A stretch of DNA of 64,000 nucleotides from Monodelphis domestica (taxonomy: Eukaryota > Chordata > Mammalia > Didelphimorphia > Didelphidae): the NCBI RefSeq assembly GCF_027887165.1, contig NC_077228.1, forward strand, positions 102,767,362 through 102,831,361. The letters are read 5' to 3'. A program made the translations under genes and the position numbers. This document shows positions 11,622 to 22,554 of the stretch, piece by piece. The first letter of the stretch is position 1, and each line of letters begins with the position of its first letter. The notes under the pieces were generated by a model that was not told the origin of the DNA, did no database searches, and saw nothing but the letters and a program-made list of their open reading frames with translations.

Positions 11622-13280
11622 TGCCGCGGTCAGGGTCCAGCCTCACTGGCGACTCCAGGGTTCCCGACTGGTGGAGGATGATTGGTCAAAATAAATAAAA
11701 TAAAATAAACAACAAACAGAAGACAGCTAAATCATAATGGCCATGGGATTGCTTTGCATCTCAGCTGCTCCAACATTCCCAGATTTGGGATTTATTTTTA
11801 TATCCATATTCTTGGCATGCAGATACACAAATCAAAGAGAGATAATTGGAAAAGTGATACGTTAACTTTTAACAAATCACTTGATTAACATTCTATATTT
11901 TATATTGTGATTACAGACAGAATAAAGGTTGCACATGTAGCAGTTAAAATTAGTTTCTCTACTAAAAGTATTATATCTTATGAGGTTTTATTAAAGATTA
12001 TTAAATAAAGAAAATACAAAATAAGAAAGCATGTGCCTAAGCACAACCACTTACTCTACATCTTGCCTGCTAGGTAGAGAACCGTGTGTGCTTGGAAGCG
12101 GAAGCAGGGAGAGAGGCAAGTAGGTGGTACAGTCAGTTTAAATACCTATTGTGTTCTCCAACTCAGGTGAGGACTCAGGATTATAGGGTATTCTGGAAAC
12201 TTCAAAGGACTTCTGGGAATTGAAGTCTGGGGTTCAAATCTCCATTTTACATTTCACCGTTTGATCCTTATTGGGAAAGATTTTCCCCAAAAGGATCATG
12301 AAAACATAATCAAGTTAAAGATTACAATAATTTGAGGATAAGAGGAAAAAAAGGACAAAACCAATAATTGCTAGACTCATTGACAAAAAAACCAGTTAGG
12401 GGGCTGTCCCCTTTGGCATGAAAATATAATTACAAATAAATGTTCAATCAACCACACCCAAAGTTCATTCTTGATCTCATGCAGCTTGTGGTCTGGAGGC
12501 ATCTTCATGGTGTCTTCTCCAAACAGTTCAGTTTCTGGATTTGGAGAGGTAGCATGTTTCTTAACCTAAAATTCTTCTCAAAAGGAATTTATACTTTGCA
12601 TTTTAAAATAATAATATTTTTACACACACAAGACAAATGATTTCATCACAGGTGGCTTAATTTTCTCATTACCCTGTGAGAAGTTTTGAGCTTACAAACA
12701 ATCAAGGAAAATTACGTATTGCTTTTAATAAAATGGAATAATTAATCAGCAGTTCTTAGAAGGCAATTCAACAATCATACCATAGGGGCTGAGGGGTCTG
12801 GGAACACAATTCAAATTTAGACTGGTGGCTTCTAGGGAGTTACTGATTCACTGAGGCATACTGAAGCTTGATGTACTTGTACTTATCGCTTGGGCCTCTA
12901 TGATTGATTTGTGTGCTGATTTCATGAGAATAGGCTTCTGTATGTGGGGAAGTTTTTGGCTTGGCCTGTAGCTGTGGTTTTGCTGGGAATTATGTACCTA
13001 AGTAAAAGTTAACCCATGATAGTCTTTTGGGATTGGGTTTGAGGGTCTGATCTTTTGGTGATGTTTTGGGGAATAAGGGTACATGTGTTTTGTTCTTGCA
13101 TTATTTCTTTTGAGACTAAGGGGAATAATAATCATGTCAATTCATAGGTAAGGGGCATTGATGAAAGAAGTCATGCAAGGGGGATAGAGTGGGCAGTCAC
13201 ATCTCGCCAAGGACCACTCTGTGGTCTCCCTAGCTACCACGCATGACTGTCAAGGTGTCGTGGACTGATGGCCCCCAGCA
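11622..13280. mobile_element. Solo LTR of an endogenous retrovirus
   Basis: A 1659-bp insertion that starts TGCCGCGG and ends CCCCAGCA, so it has the TG...CA ends of an LTR. It is flanked by a perfect 6-bp duplication, ATATGG (11616-11621 and 13281-13286). It splits an L1 3' end that reads continuously across the gap. No internal coding region is seen, so it looks like a solo LTR left by recombination. A 6-bp duplication is typical of betaretrovirus-like (class II) elements; I cannot name the family or fix its orientation. It is younger than the L1 it entered. Confidence 0.72.
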
Positions 13281-13462
13281 ATATGGAAATATGTTTTGCA
13301 TGATAATACATGTATAATCCAGATCAAATTGCTTACCAGAGTGAGGAGAGAAGGAAGGGAGGGACAGAGGGACGGAGACCATGTGGATCTTATAACTTCA
13401 GAAATATGTTGAAAATTGTTATTACATGTAATTGGGGAAAATAAAATATCTTTGAATTTAAA
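13281..13462 (+). mobile_element. L1 3' end, second half
   Basis: Continues the L1 UTR: AATATGGAAATATGTTTTGC, then the GAGG-rich run, then TGTAATTGGGGAAAATAAAA. The same tail occurs at 22330-22440 and at 25600-25670. Confidence 0.85.
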
Positions 13463-13712
13463 AGTACATAAGAAAAGATAAAATAAAGAAATGGATACAC
13501 AGTGAGAGAATCAGAAACAAAAACACTATGGTAATGACTATATTGACTATAACAACATAAAAAGACATTTCTAATGGACTGATTGTTAAAAAACTCTTGC
13601 CAGCTAATGAACCAATATATATCTCATTAACTATATACACATATATTAATTCACAAGGAAGGTAAAAATAAAATACATATAGAATTCAGGGTCAAGTTCA
13701 AAGTCATAATAG
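13463..13712. other. AT-rich sequence, unassigned
   Basis: No gene and no repeat that I can name with confidence. Confidence 0.4.
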
Positions 13713-13885
13713 ATAATATAATGTTATTGTTCAGTCACCTCTGACTCTGTGACCCCATTTTGGGATTTTCTTGGCAAAGATACTGGAGTGGTTTGCCATT
13801 TCCTCCAGCTAATTTTTCAGATGAGGAAACTGAGGCAAAAAGGGTTGAGACCTTCCCAGGGTCAATTATGAAACTCAAATTTTTT
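13713..13885 (-). mobile_element. Marsupial SINE, long-tail type
   Basis: Minus-strand copy of the SINE whose sense end reads 'GACTGAA...': it opens TTATTGTTCAGTCACCTCTG, then GATACTGGAGTGGTTTGCCATT, then GATGAGGAAACTGAGGC. The sense form is at 23576-23835. Confidence 0.85.
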
Positions 13886-13952
13886 AAAAAAAATATTAAA
13901 AGTTATTTTTACATGTAATTGAGAGAAGTGTTAACTTTAAAAGATTAGTGCT

Positions 13953-14168
13953 AGGGGGCAGCTGGGTGGCTCAGTGGATTGAGAGTCAGCCCTAGAGACG
14001 GGAGGTCCTAGGTTCAAATCTGGCCTCAGATACTTCCCAGCTGTGTGACCCTGGGCACTTAGTCACTTGACCCCCATTGCCTAGCCCTTACCACTCTTCT
14101 GCCTTGGAGCCAATACACAGTATTGACTCCAAGACGGAAGGTAAGGGTTTAAAAAAAAATAAAAAAAT
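13953..14168 (+). mobile_element. Full-length tRNA-derived marsupial SINE
   Basis: The best-preserved copy in the window. It has the GGGGGCAGCTGGGTGGCTCA head, box B AGGTTCAAATCTGG, the GCTGTGTGACCCTGGGC middle, a TTGCCTAGCCCTTACCACTC segment and an A-rich tail. A perfect 14-bp duplication, AAAAGATTAGTGCT, flanks it at 13939-13952 and 14169-14182. Its clean ends point to a relatively recent insertion. Confidence 0.95.
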
Positions 14169-14551
14169 AAAAGATTAGTGCTGATAGGATTCTCAACAAT
14201 TCTGGATTATTTATATCTCTGCAATGAGCAGGATTGAGATTTGTCCACCTATGAGGGATGATGGAGACCTGTTGTTCTGGGCAAAAAACATGTAAGGAGT
14301 ACTCCCAAGGCAAAGTCATAGCCTTTGCTATGCCATAGCATCCAAAATTAGAAGGGACCTCAGGAACCAGCTAATCTAACCCTTTCATTTTAAAGCTGAG
14401 AAAAAATGAAACCCAGAGAGGCAGTGATTTCCAGGTCATCTCCAAGACCCTCCATCTTCTCTCCAGTCTCCCCCTCCTCCTCCCTGTTATGGGAATTTTA
14501 GGAAAGGGGAAAGGATTTATACACAAGGGGAAAATCACATTTAAATAACTT

Positions 14552-15470
14552 CCAGAACATTCATATTCAGGTATGTCTCAGCAGCTTCATTCATACAGTC
14601 AAGGAATGAAATTGGTGTTTCAGTTGCTTTTTGCTTTATACCTTCAAACTTAGACCATGCATTTGTTCTCTTAGTATATCTACCCATAACCTCTAATATT
14701 ACTTGTCTAGATTCTTTCATCATGTCATATTAGGCTTTGTCATTCATGTCAATGTCATTATAATGTTCTGGCCATGGTGTTAACAAGGGATCCTACCTAG
14801 TTTCATCTATGAACTTGTTTCTTTCCCTTTTTGTCAAAAGTTCTTTCATTAGTAGTGCAAAATCATTGTAATCAGGATCAAACAAATCAATGGCTCTTCT
14901 CTATTTCTTTGATTACCTTATTAGGTTCATCGACAAAGGCAGGTGTTCTCTTTTTTATGGATTCTAAGTCTTCCGGTATAAATCATTTATGTGTTTTTAC
15001 CTGGAAGATCTCATCCCTTGAAACTACTGGGAGATCTCTAGGTGAGAATAAGGTAGCCATCCCTTCAGTCTCTTCCTTCTGTAATCTATTTAGATTTCCA
15101 GTTGTACCATTACTTTCTTTTACCCCACAACCATATTCAGTATTCATAAACCTTTTATCTTTCATATACAATTCTATTTGGTCCAGTTGTTGCTTCATGA
15201 ATATGACCATTTGCTTAAGTTCAGAATCCTTCATAACCCATACCATTGTAGCTTTGAACCAGTTGCCAATAACAAATAGAACCACTCTACACTTATACAC
15301 AACATACAAATACATAGTATGGGGATATGGAACAAGACAGTTTGCACAGTCATTGACATACACAGTTTCATCCACTTGTAGTCTAAAACCATATAACATA
15401 CTTTGGGGAATAGGATGAACACAATATATGGGATGTGCAGAACATACTCCCACGGAACAAACAAAAGATC
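14552..15470 (-). mobile_element. Endogenous retrovirus fossil, gag-like fragment
   Basis: On the minus strand the lower-coordinate part encodes a peptide like the C-terminal half of a gammaretrovirus-like Gag capsid (a segment near 14545-14720 resembling the region where family members carry the ESPxxFLxRLxEA-type pattern, and a capsid-like stretch near 14800-14880). A longer open frame upstream of it (14983-15558) is not one I recognise, and may be the Gag N-terminal part. The fragment is broken in several places and non-functional. A 14-bp direct repeat, CATTTAAATAACTT, bounds it at 14538-14551 and 15471-15484. Family is by resemblance only. Confidence 0.5.
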
Positions 15471-15484
15471 CATTTAAATAACTT

Positions 15485-16130
15485 GAGTTTATTAACAGAG
15501 AAAGGGAAGATATTGAGGATGGAGTAAGGGGAAGGGTAGCCTCTGACTTTTTACCCACTATATTTGATTATCTAAGCTTATACTGTCTAACTATCTAAAT
15601 CCCACAGTGAACCCAGAATCTCACACACAGAGAGTCAATGGTTAGTCAGGTATCAGGAATGCAAGTTGTGGTAGCCTTAGATGGTCCCATCAAGAGGTCT
15701 TTTCCCCAGTCAATCTGTCCACCAAGAAGACTGAAGAGTTTCCTCTCACCTTTAGTCAGCTGATCCTCAAAGACCAGTTGCTTGATAGGTGGTTTGTTCA
15801 GGGAGTCTCAGCTACACACCTTCCTTCTTTACTTTCAGCTCCAGACTGAGTCAGTTGGAAACTGCTACTTAGAACTCTGACCCAACCAGCTCATGAAGGA
15901 TCCCAAGTCTAAAGACCTGCCAATCAATCTTGCAACTTCTACCTTCCCTTGCTACATCCCTCTCCCATGACAGGTTTGGGACCCTGGACCTTATCTTCTG
16001 GGGCCTGAGCCCACCATGCATAACATATGCCTCCTCGTAGGGGGATGCTGGGGTCAGCTCAAACCAACTCAAGAAAATGTTAAATTTTCCAGGTGGTTGT
16101 TTACACATCAGAAATTGGCAAACTAGAAAT
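15485..16130. other. Unassigned; possibly more of the retroviral fossil
   Basis: Lies just upstream of the gag-like piece in its own orientation, where an LTR or leader would be expected. I cannot identify LTR ends here, so this is only a position-based suggestion. Confidence 0.25.
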
Positions 16131-16329
16131 CAAGGCTCAAGTTCTTATTTTGTTGATTATCTAGACTTAAGAAAGTAATGGAGAAGATTCTAATAAAGTC
16201 AATTATACTTCAATATGATTTTTTCTTTTTTAAATGTACAACACTATTTCTTTTTAAATTTTTTAAAAATTTAATTTTAAATTAAATTTAAATTTAAACA
16301 TAAAAATTAATATTTTTAAAAATAAAAAA

Positions 16330-16527
16330 TAATTTAAACCTTACCTTCTATCTTAGGATCAATACAGTGTATTGGTTCCAAAGCAGAAGAGCAGTAAGGG
16401 CTAGGCAGTGGGAGTTAAAGTGATTTTCCCAGGGTCATATTAGGAAGTATCTGAGGACAAATTTGAACCCAGGACTTTCCAACTCCAGGCCTGGAGCTCT
16501 ATCCAGTGAGTGACCTAGCTGCCCTTA
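16330..16527 (-). mobile_element. tRNA-derived marsupial SINE
   Basis: Minus-strand copy: TTTAAACCTTACCTTCTATC tail, TTCCCAGGGTCATAT middle, TTTGAACCCAGGACTTTCC box B, and GTGACCTAGCTGCCC head. It follows a very AT-rich low-complexity stretch at 16235-16335. Confidence 0.88.
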
Positions 16528-16609
16528 TATACATACATTTTTACCCAGAGATCTGTTATTAAACATTTATGAGCACACCTTTGCCCTTTTCCTACCTTCC
16601 TTTCCAATT

Positions 16610-16745
16610 CATGTTTGCCCAGATAGATTGTCTTTTCCATTGGAATATAAGCACCTTGGAGGCAGGAACTGTTTTATATCTCTATATTTATTTAGTATAA
16701 TGCCTGGTGCACAGTAGGCACTTCACAAATACTTTTTATTTTATT
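16610..16745 (+). mobile_element. L2 LINE 3' end
   Basis: Shows the L2 3' UTR sequence: GGAATATAAGCACCTTGGAG, GCAGGAACTGTTTTATATC, then ATGCCTGGTGCACAGTAGGC followed by the short terminal repeats. Confidence 0.8.
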
Positions 16746-16794
16746 TAGCTACCCATAGTCACATCAACAGAGATCAGCTTTCCAGAAAGAATAA

Positions 16795-16965
16795 ATGTAT
16801 TCTTTTTTTAAGTTTATTTAATTAATTAATTTAGAATATTTTTCCTTGGTTACAATATTCATGTTCTTTTCCTCCCTTCTTCCTTCCCCCCTCCTGGAGC
16901 GAAAGCACAATTCACTGGGTTTTACATGTGTCACTTATCAAGATCTATTTTGATATTATTAGTAA
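16795..16965 (-). mobile_element. L1 3' tail
   Basis: The T-rich opening TTTAATTAATTAATTTAGAA, then TTTTTCCTTGGTTACAATAT and a C/T-rich block, is the complement of the L1 end that runs forward at 63840-63950. Confidence 0.75.
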
Positions 16966-17479
16966 GAATAAATGTATTCTTGACATACTTTTAAGTTTAA
17001 TCTTCATTATTAACATTTTATATCACTTTCTTGTCTAGACAATCAACAAAATGACAAGTCCTAAGTTTTAACTTTTGCCATATTTGCATTTATAATTAAA
17101 TAATGAGCCAGGTCCTCTGATTCCAAAATCAGCGCTTTGGGATGTAGCAAATGGATCTGGGGACCAGGAGTGGGGAGGGAAGGATCTCTCTTGAACAACC
17201 CTCCCCTCCAAAACGAATGGGAGAATCAATTTCCTGAGTAAAAGGATTAAAAGTGAGGCTGAAGGGTCCTAAAATCACAAGATTTAGAATTAGAAAAGGG
17301 GCCTCCCAAATCATCTGGAGCAATGGATCTCAACCTTTTTCACTAGAAAGAACATATTTAATGCAAAACATGACAAAACTTTATCCCCTCTCCCTCCATA
17401 CACAATAGTAGTTGTTCTATTGGAATCTAGATTGAGGGGGGAAATGAAGATTAAAAGCCAGGAATAATAGTATGGTATT
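16966..17479. other. No gene recognised
   Basis: Intergenic. Nothing I can support. Confidence 0.45.
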
Positions 17480-17650
17480 GTGGGAAATGTGCTGGATTCT
17501 GGAGTTGGAGAACTTGGGTTCAAATCCAATTTAGTACCTTTGTAACTTCAAACAAGTCATTCATCTCTCTGAGCCTTGGTTTCCTATACAATGATGGGGT
17601 TAGCCTAGATGTCCTCTGGGGTGTCTTCCAGCTCTATAGTCCTACCATGA
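17480..17650 (+). mobile_element. MIR-like SINE
   Basis: GTGCTGGATTCTGGAGTTGG head, GGGTTCAAATCC box B, a CTCTGAGCCTTGGTTTCCTA core, and the CTTCCAGCTCTATAGTCCTA end. Confidence 0.75.
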
Positions 17651-17714
17651 ATGTATTAGTGCTTTTAAATGAATTTTAATGTTAATACATTGCAGCAACA
17701 TTGGAAAAGTAGTA

Positions 17715-17907
17715 AAGAAGGGGGCAATTAGGTACCACAGTAGCTAGAGTACCCAGCATGGAGTTGAGAGGTCCTGGGTTCGAATATGGCCTCAGATACT
17801 GCCTAGTTTCATGACCCTAGACAAGACATTAACCCCAAATGCCTAGCCCTTGCCATTCTTCTCTCTTAGAATTGATGCTAAGATGGAAGAAGGTCAGGAT
17901 TTTAAAA
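17715..17907 (+). mobile_element. tRNA-derived marsupial SINE, diverged
   Basis: A degraded GGGGGCAATTAGGTACCACA head, GGGTTCGAATATGGCCTCAG box B, and AATGCCTAGCCCTTGCCATT tail. The next SINE inserted into its A-tail. Confidence 0.85.
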
Positions 17908-17918
17908 AAGAAAAGGAG

Positions 17919-18120
17919 GGGGAAGCCGGGTGGCTCAGTGAATTGAAAGTCAGGCCTAGAGATGGGAAATCCTAGGTTCAAATCTGACCTCAGACACTTC
18001 CCAGCTGTGTGACCCTGGGCAAGTCACTTGACCTCCATTGCCTAGCCCTTACCACTCTTCTGCCTTGGAGCCAATACACAGTATTGACGGAAGGTAAGGG
18101 TTTAAAAAAAGAAAGAAAGA
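17919..18120 (+). mobile_element. tRNA-derived marsupial SINE in a SINE tail
   Basis: Full-length: head GGGGAAGCCGGGTGGCTCAG, box B AGGTTCAAATCTGACC, tail with a GAAA-rich end. The 11-bp repeat AAGAAAAGGAG at 17908-17918 and 18121-18131 looks like the target duplication. Confidence 0.92.
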
Positions 18121-18349
18121 AAGAAAAGGAGTCAGAAAGCCATGGGTATGTGAAGCATTATTCAGTGAGACTCCAGAAGGAAAGTCTGCTGAGTCGGTGT
18201 GAAATAAACCCTCAAATTTAGCCCGTTTCATCTTCAGATATTCATGAATCTCAAGACCCTTCAGAGCAGATCACCTTTTTGCCCTCATTAGTCAGATTTG
18301 AGGTTAAATGAGTCCTTTTCATCTTTTTCCCCCTCTGAGCATCTTTCTC

Positions 18350-18575
18350 CACCCACTGCTATCTCCACCCCTCTCTCTCCCTCCAACCACCTTCTTTAAC
18401 GGGGAACGGGGAGGGGGGAGTAGCAGGAAGGGAGGTGTCGGGGAATGAGCAGTCAAGCAAGCATAACTAGCTGCCCCAGATGTCTTCTTAAAAAATCTAA
18501 GCCTGCTTGTACAGGGAATCCCAGAAGCCCTGTTGGCCTCTAGGGCTAAGCATCCATCTGGACAAAGTGGTCACC
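18350..18575 (+). promoter_or_regulatory. GPR25: Presumed GPR25 promoter and 5' UTR
   Basis: Repeat-free sequence between the last SINE and the GPR25 start codon. I see no TATA box. A G-rich stretch (18401-18445) with an ETS-like CAGGAAGGGA near 18423 is the only notable motif. The frame is open back to about 18507 but has no earlier ATG, so the start at 18576 is the first usable one. The transcription start cannot be placed by eye. Confidence 0.4.
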
Positions 18576-19670
18576 ATGACAACAGAATCCTGGAGCCCCA
18601 GTCTTGGAGAGGAAGATGGGAACTATGACTGGTCAGGGGACTATGGAGAGCCCAAGCTCTGTCTCACTTCTGACCTCCCCTATGGTTATGTCTATATACC
18701 CCTCCTTTACCTGGCAGCCTTTGGGGCTGGGCTGGTGGGCAACTCCTTTGTGGTTTGGCTGCTGGTTGGGCAGCAGGGCCCCCGGCGGCTGGTGGACACC
18801 TTTGTGCTCCACCTGGCTGTGGCTGACCTGGTGTTTGTGGTCACCCTACCGTTCTGGGCCACAGCCGCAGGACTGGGCGGCCGCTGGACCTTTGGGGAGG
18901 GTCTCTGCAAGGTCAGCAGTTTTGTTATCGCAGTGACCAGATGTGCCAGTACCCTACTTCTGGCTGGCATGAGTGTGGATCGATACCTAGCCGTGGTGAA
19001 ACTCCTGGATGCCAAGCCTCTTCGGAACCAGAGCTGCATGCTGACGGCATGTGGAGTGATCTGGATCATCTCCATTCTGGCTGGCATTCCCTCTCTGGTC
19101 TACAGGAAATTGTTGCCCATGCCAGTCGGTCCTGGCAGCCTGTGTGGAGATGACCATACTGACATCTTCCAGTGGCTCAGCCTCCTGGTCCTCTTCCTCA
19201 CATTCATCCTCCCGCTGGCCATCACCTTTTTCTGCTACTCCCTTATCTCTCGACGTCTCTGGAGTCTCCCTCACCTGAGCAGGGGTCGGAAGAACTCCCT
19301 GAGGATCATCTTTGCCATCATGGGCACCTTCACCTGCTGCTGGCTTCCCTTTAGCCTATTGAAGACATTCTTCCACATCGCCCACCTGAGAGCTCTGCCT
19401 TTAGACTGCCCAGTGATTCTGGCACTGCGCTGGGGCTTCACCCTCACCACCTGCCTAGCCTTTGTCAATAGCAGTGCCAACCCCATCATCTACCTTCTTC
19501 TGGATCGTTCCTTCCAGGCTCGGGTTCGGGGGTCCTGCAGGAGGACCCGACCTCCCCTGACAAGCAGAGGGAGCTCAGCCTCCTCTCTCTCTGGGGGTGA
19601 CAGCTGGAGCTGGGGACTAGGACGGAGCATCCGCACCACTCCTAGAATTTCCTTCCTCCAAAATCCATGA
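18576..19670 (+). CDS. GPR25: GPR25, class A G-protein-coupled receptor
   Basis: An intact single-exon gene of 364 residues, close to the 361 of human GPR25. It lies in the plasma membrane and belongs to the chemokine/angiotensin-like branch of class A; recent reports link it to the ligand CXCL17. Start: ATG at 18576 in a good context (CACCATGA); the MTTESWSPS start parallels human MAPTEPWSPS. Landmarks: GN at 55-56 (TM1), LAVAD with Asp84 (TM2), DRY 135-137 (end of TM3), Trp163 (TM4), Pro213 (TM5), CWLP 255-258 (TM6), NPIIY 302-306 (TM7). Cys111 and Cys190 would form the TM3-loop 2 disulphide. The acidic N-terminus carries Tyr17 and Tyr23 in a setting that suits tyrosine sulphation. The Ser-rich C-tail is a likely phosphorylation region. 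No damage is seen. Confidence 0.97.
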   Translation: MTTESWSPSLGEEDGNYDWSGDYGEPKLCLTSDLPYGYVYIPLLYLAAFGAGLVGNSFVVWLLVGQQGPRRLVDTFVLHLAVADLVFVVTLPFWATAAGLGGRWTFGEGLCKVSSFVIAVTRCASTLLLAGMSVDRYLAVVKLLDAKPLRNQSCMLTACGVIWIISILAGIPSLVYRKLLPMPVGPGSLCGDDHTDIFQWLSLLVLFLTFILPLAITFFCYSLISRRLWSLPHLSRGRKNSLRIIFAIMGTFTCCWLPFSLLKTFFHIAHLRALPLDCPVILALRWGFTLTTCLAFVNSSANPIIYLLLDRSFQARVRGSCRRTRPPLTSRGSSASSLSGGDSWSWGLGRSIRTTPRISFLQNP

Positions 19671-20045
19671 GGGAAAGGGGAAAGAATGCAGGGAGGAACC
19701 AAAATGAACAGGTAATAGGGGGGGCAGCGTGGTTTCTTCCTTACTCCAGATGTCTTTTCTTAAAGCAAACAACACCAGCTTCTCCGCCTGGATTCCTGAC
19801 TTTAAGAGCCACCACTTCTCGAGGGCTCTAAGGCCAATAGACTGGGCACCCTTCACCAGCCCAGAGCAGCGGGGCCACACATTTCTCTCCATCTCTGTGT
19901 GTACAATTTGGACCATTTTCTTTACTGAGGAGGTTGGTCACTGACCCTGAAAAAACCCAACTGACCCAGAGAACCCTACAACCAGCAATCCTGTAGCGTT
20001 ACCCAGCCTAACCTTAGCCTTGGCAATAAATTCCATTCTCAGTCC
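19671..20045 (+). other. GPR25: GPR25 3' UTR with poly(A) signal
   Basis: Follows the TGA stop. A single AATAAA at 20025-20030 with a T-rich stretch behind it is the nearest polyadenylation signal and gives a short 3' UTR of about 370 bases. A second AATAAA near 21188 could serve a longer form. Confidence 0.6.
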
Positions 20046-20139
20046 TTTCATTTCTGTTTTCTCTCTTTACCAAAATGCCAGATTGAGTCAGAATAGCATA
20101 TTGACCACTAACAATAGTAGCTTGCATGTATAATGGGTT

Positions 20140-20318
20140 TAAGGTTTTTGTAATACGAGGCATTGGTTCCAAGGCAGAAGAGTGGTATTAAGCCATGGGG
20201 ATGAAGTGACTTGTCCAGGGTCTCACAGCTAGGAAGTATCTGGGGCCAAATTTGAACCAAGGACCACTCATCACTAGGCCTGGCTCTCTATCCACAGAGC
20301 CACCCAGCTGCCCCCTTG
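20140..20318 (-). mobile_element. tRNA-derived marsupial SINE
   Basis: Minus-strand, tail-truncated: it enters at GCATTGGTTCCAAGGCAGAA, then GTCTCACAGCTAGGAAGTAT, TTTGAACCAAGGACC and ends in GAGCCACCCAGCTGCCCCC. Confidence 0.88.
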
Positions 20319-21740
20319 TTTAAGATTTTAAATCTCATTTGACCAATCCAAAAAAAGATTTAATCCAGACTCCCATCTCGGTTTTACTCACCTCAGCCCT
20401 AGAGATCAGTCAGGTCTCACTTCACCTCCCATTCCCCAAACCCACAGAACTGAAATGGTTGGCTAGAGACTCGACCCTGCAAAGGGATAGTTTCTGCCTT
20501 GCCCTGTCCTCTATTCCCTTCTTGCTACCTAGCTTCTGACTCACAATTCCCTCTCCTCTTCGGGGATCTTTGTGGTATGTCAGGGTGCTTTGAGGTCAGA
20601 CACAGATGTAGTTAATCAGACCAAGACCATTAGTCATCCATCACTTTTTTGTTTTCAAAGCTCTGCAGAATCCCTGTCCTCTTCTCTTCTCTGGGTTGCC
20701 TCTAGACCTTGGTTAGTTTCCTTAGAAGCCTTACTTTCCATGGAACCTGGGCTCTTGATTTTGTTGTTTAGGCAACAATTCAAAATGTTGAAAGATTACC
20801 CCTGGAAGATGTTTTTTACAGTTCCCAGAAACAGAGGAAACGAGGCACAGACACTACAATAACAGTCAGGAGATTTTAATTAGATGAGGAAACTGAGGCA
20901 TGAGAGCCAGGGCAGGCAAAGTGACTAACCCTGAGTCAGAAATTTGCCATTAAATCCTATTTGATTCAATGCTGGGTTTATTTACCCACTCTGTCTTTTC
21001 TCTTTCCTTTAGTACCCAAGGCTCTGAAATATTGAGTTGGGGTGGTGGGGAAGGGAGGGTCCTGCCAAGAAGGTGAATTCTGGACAGAGCGACTGGGTTC
21101 CTGAGCTCTCCTGTTCTCCTTTCCTTAGCCATGGATCAACAAAATCCACAAAGTTCTCTGGCCAGCAAAGAGCTGTCCTATCCTTGACAATAAATACATT
21201 TTCACAAACTGAGCTCCCTGCCTTTTTGTCTTTGCTTGAAGTTGTCACTTGCCTGTGTCTCTGGGGACGGGTCTCATGATGGGTTGACCAGAAATCAAAC
21301 CATCCAAGAATTGAGGTTGACCTCAGGAGTTTAAGTTTCATTGCAGAGGACCAGGGGAAACACCCTGACCCAATCAGGAGGAACACGGTCTATTAATTTT
21401 CTAAAATAGTTTTTCAAAAGAACCTTGAGTTTTACACATTTATAGACAGAAAAGTAATAAGGTGATGATTTAGCATCTGGAGAGGGACTAATTACTGCAG
21501 AGACAAGATGTATTACTTTCTTCTTCAAAAAAGTTCTGGCATCAGTTTCTGTGATAACTGGATACAAAGTTTCTCATTTAGAGCATTTTTTTGTGTCTTG
21601 GACCCCACTGGTTGTCTGCTGAAACTTACAGACTTTTTCTCAGAATAATATTTTGAAATGCATAAAATAAAACAGGATTGCAAAGCAAATCAATTATATT
21701 GAAATACAGTTATTATAACATGTATATATGTTAAAAACAA
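20319..21740. other. No gene; one short MIR-like scrap
   Basis: Mostly repeat-free. A MIR-like piece (GATGAGGAAACTGAGGCATG) lies near 20883-20950. Overlapping open frames of up to 125 codons on both strands (20950-21570) show no family features. It may hold GPR25 downstream regulatory sequence. Confidence 0.4.
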
Positions 21741-22500
21741 GCTTGAGTTTGGGATGCTAATACGTTGTTGGTAGAGTTGTGAAATGATCTAACATTTGGA
21801 GAACAATTTGGAACTATGCCTAAATGGCTGTGAAACTGTGTATATACCCTTTGATCCAGCAATACCAATAGTGGGTTTGTATCCCAAAAAGATCAAAGGA
21901 AAAGAACCTGATGTACCAAACTCTTTAGAGCAGCTCTTTTTGTGGTGGCAAAGAACTGGACATTAAGGGGATGCCCATCAGTTGGGGAATGACTGAACAA
22001 GCTGTGGCACATGGTTGCAATGGAATATTACTGTGCCATAAGAAATGATGAACAGGATGATTTCCGAAAAAATGAAGATTTATAGGGAAACTGAAGCGAG
22101 CAGAACCAAATTGTATACGGTGATGGGTGACGGCATTATAATGCACTGATCAACTGTGAATGACAGCTATTCTCAGCCATATGATGATCCAAGCTAACTC
22201 CTAAGGACTTACGGTGAAGGGTGCTGTCTGCCTTCAGAGAGAGAGAAATGTGGAAGTCTGGGTATATATCAAGGATTACTTTTTAAAACTAGTTTTCTTA
22301 GAGTTGTTTTTTATCTATATTTTCTTTTTTCATGGCTAGTGTAGAAATGTGTTTTGTATGATTGCTCACGTATAATCTTTATCAAGTGCTTAATCTTCTC
22401 AGAAAACAGGGAGGGGGAAGAATTTAGAATTAAAAAAATTTTAAAGTGAATGATAAAAATAGTTTTATATATAATTTAAAAAATAAATGTATAAATAAAT
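21741..22500 (+). mobile_element. L1 3' end
   Basis: The clearest L1 end in the window. It runs from the segment matching human 'TGGTGGGAATGTAAATTAG' through CCCTTTGATCCAGCAATACC, GGGATGCCCATCAGTTGGGG and CAATGGAATATTACTGTGCC into the UTR, finishing with AT-rich sequence near 22500. 5'-truncated and degenerate. Confidence 0.9.
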
Positions 22501-22554
22501 AAAGGAAATTTTAAAAACAACAAGTTCATAGATCTCAGTTCAAGGAACCCTGCT

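Noticed and set aside
14831-15418. 195-codon plus-strand open frame
   Set aside because: It is the antisense shadow of the retroviral fossil.
18507-18575. Upstream extension of the GPR25 frame by 23 codons
   Set aside because: It begins at TTG, not ATG, and human GPR25 aligns from the ATG at 18576.
18707-19274. Minus-strand and alternate-frame open frames over GPR25
   Set aside because: Shadows of a GC-rich real gene.
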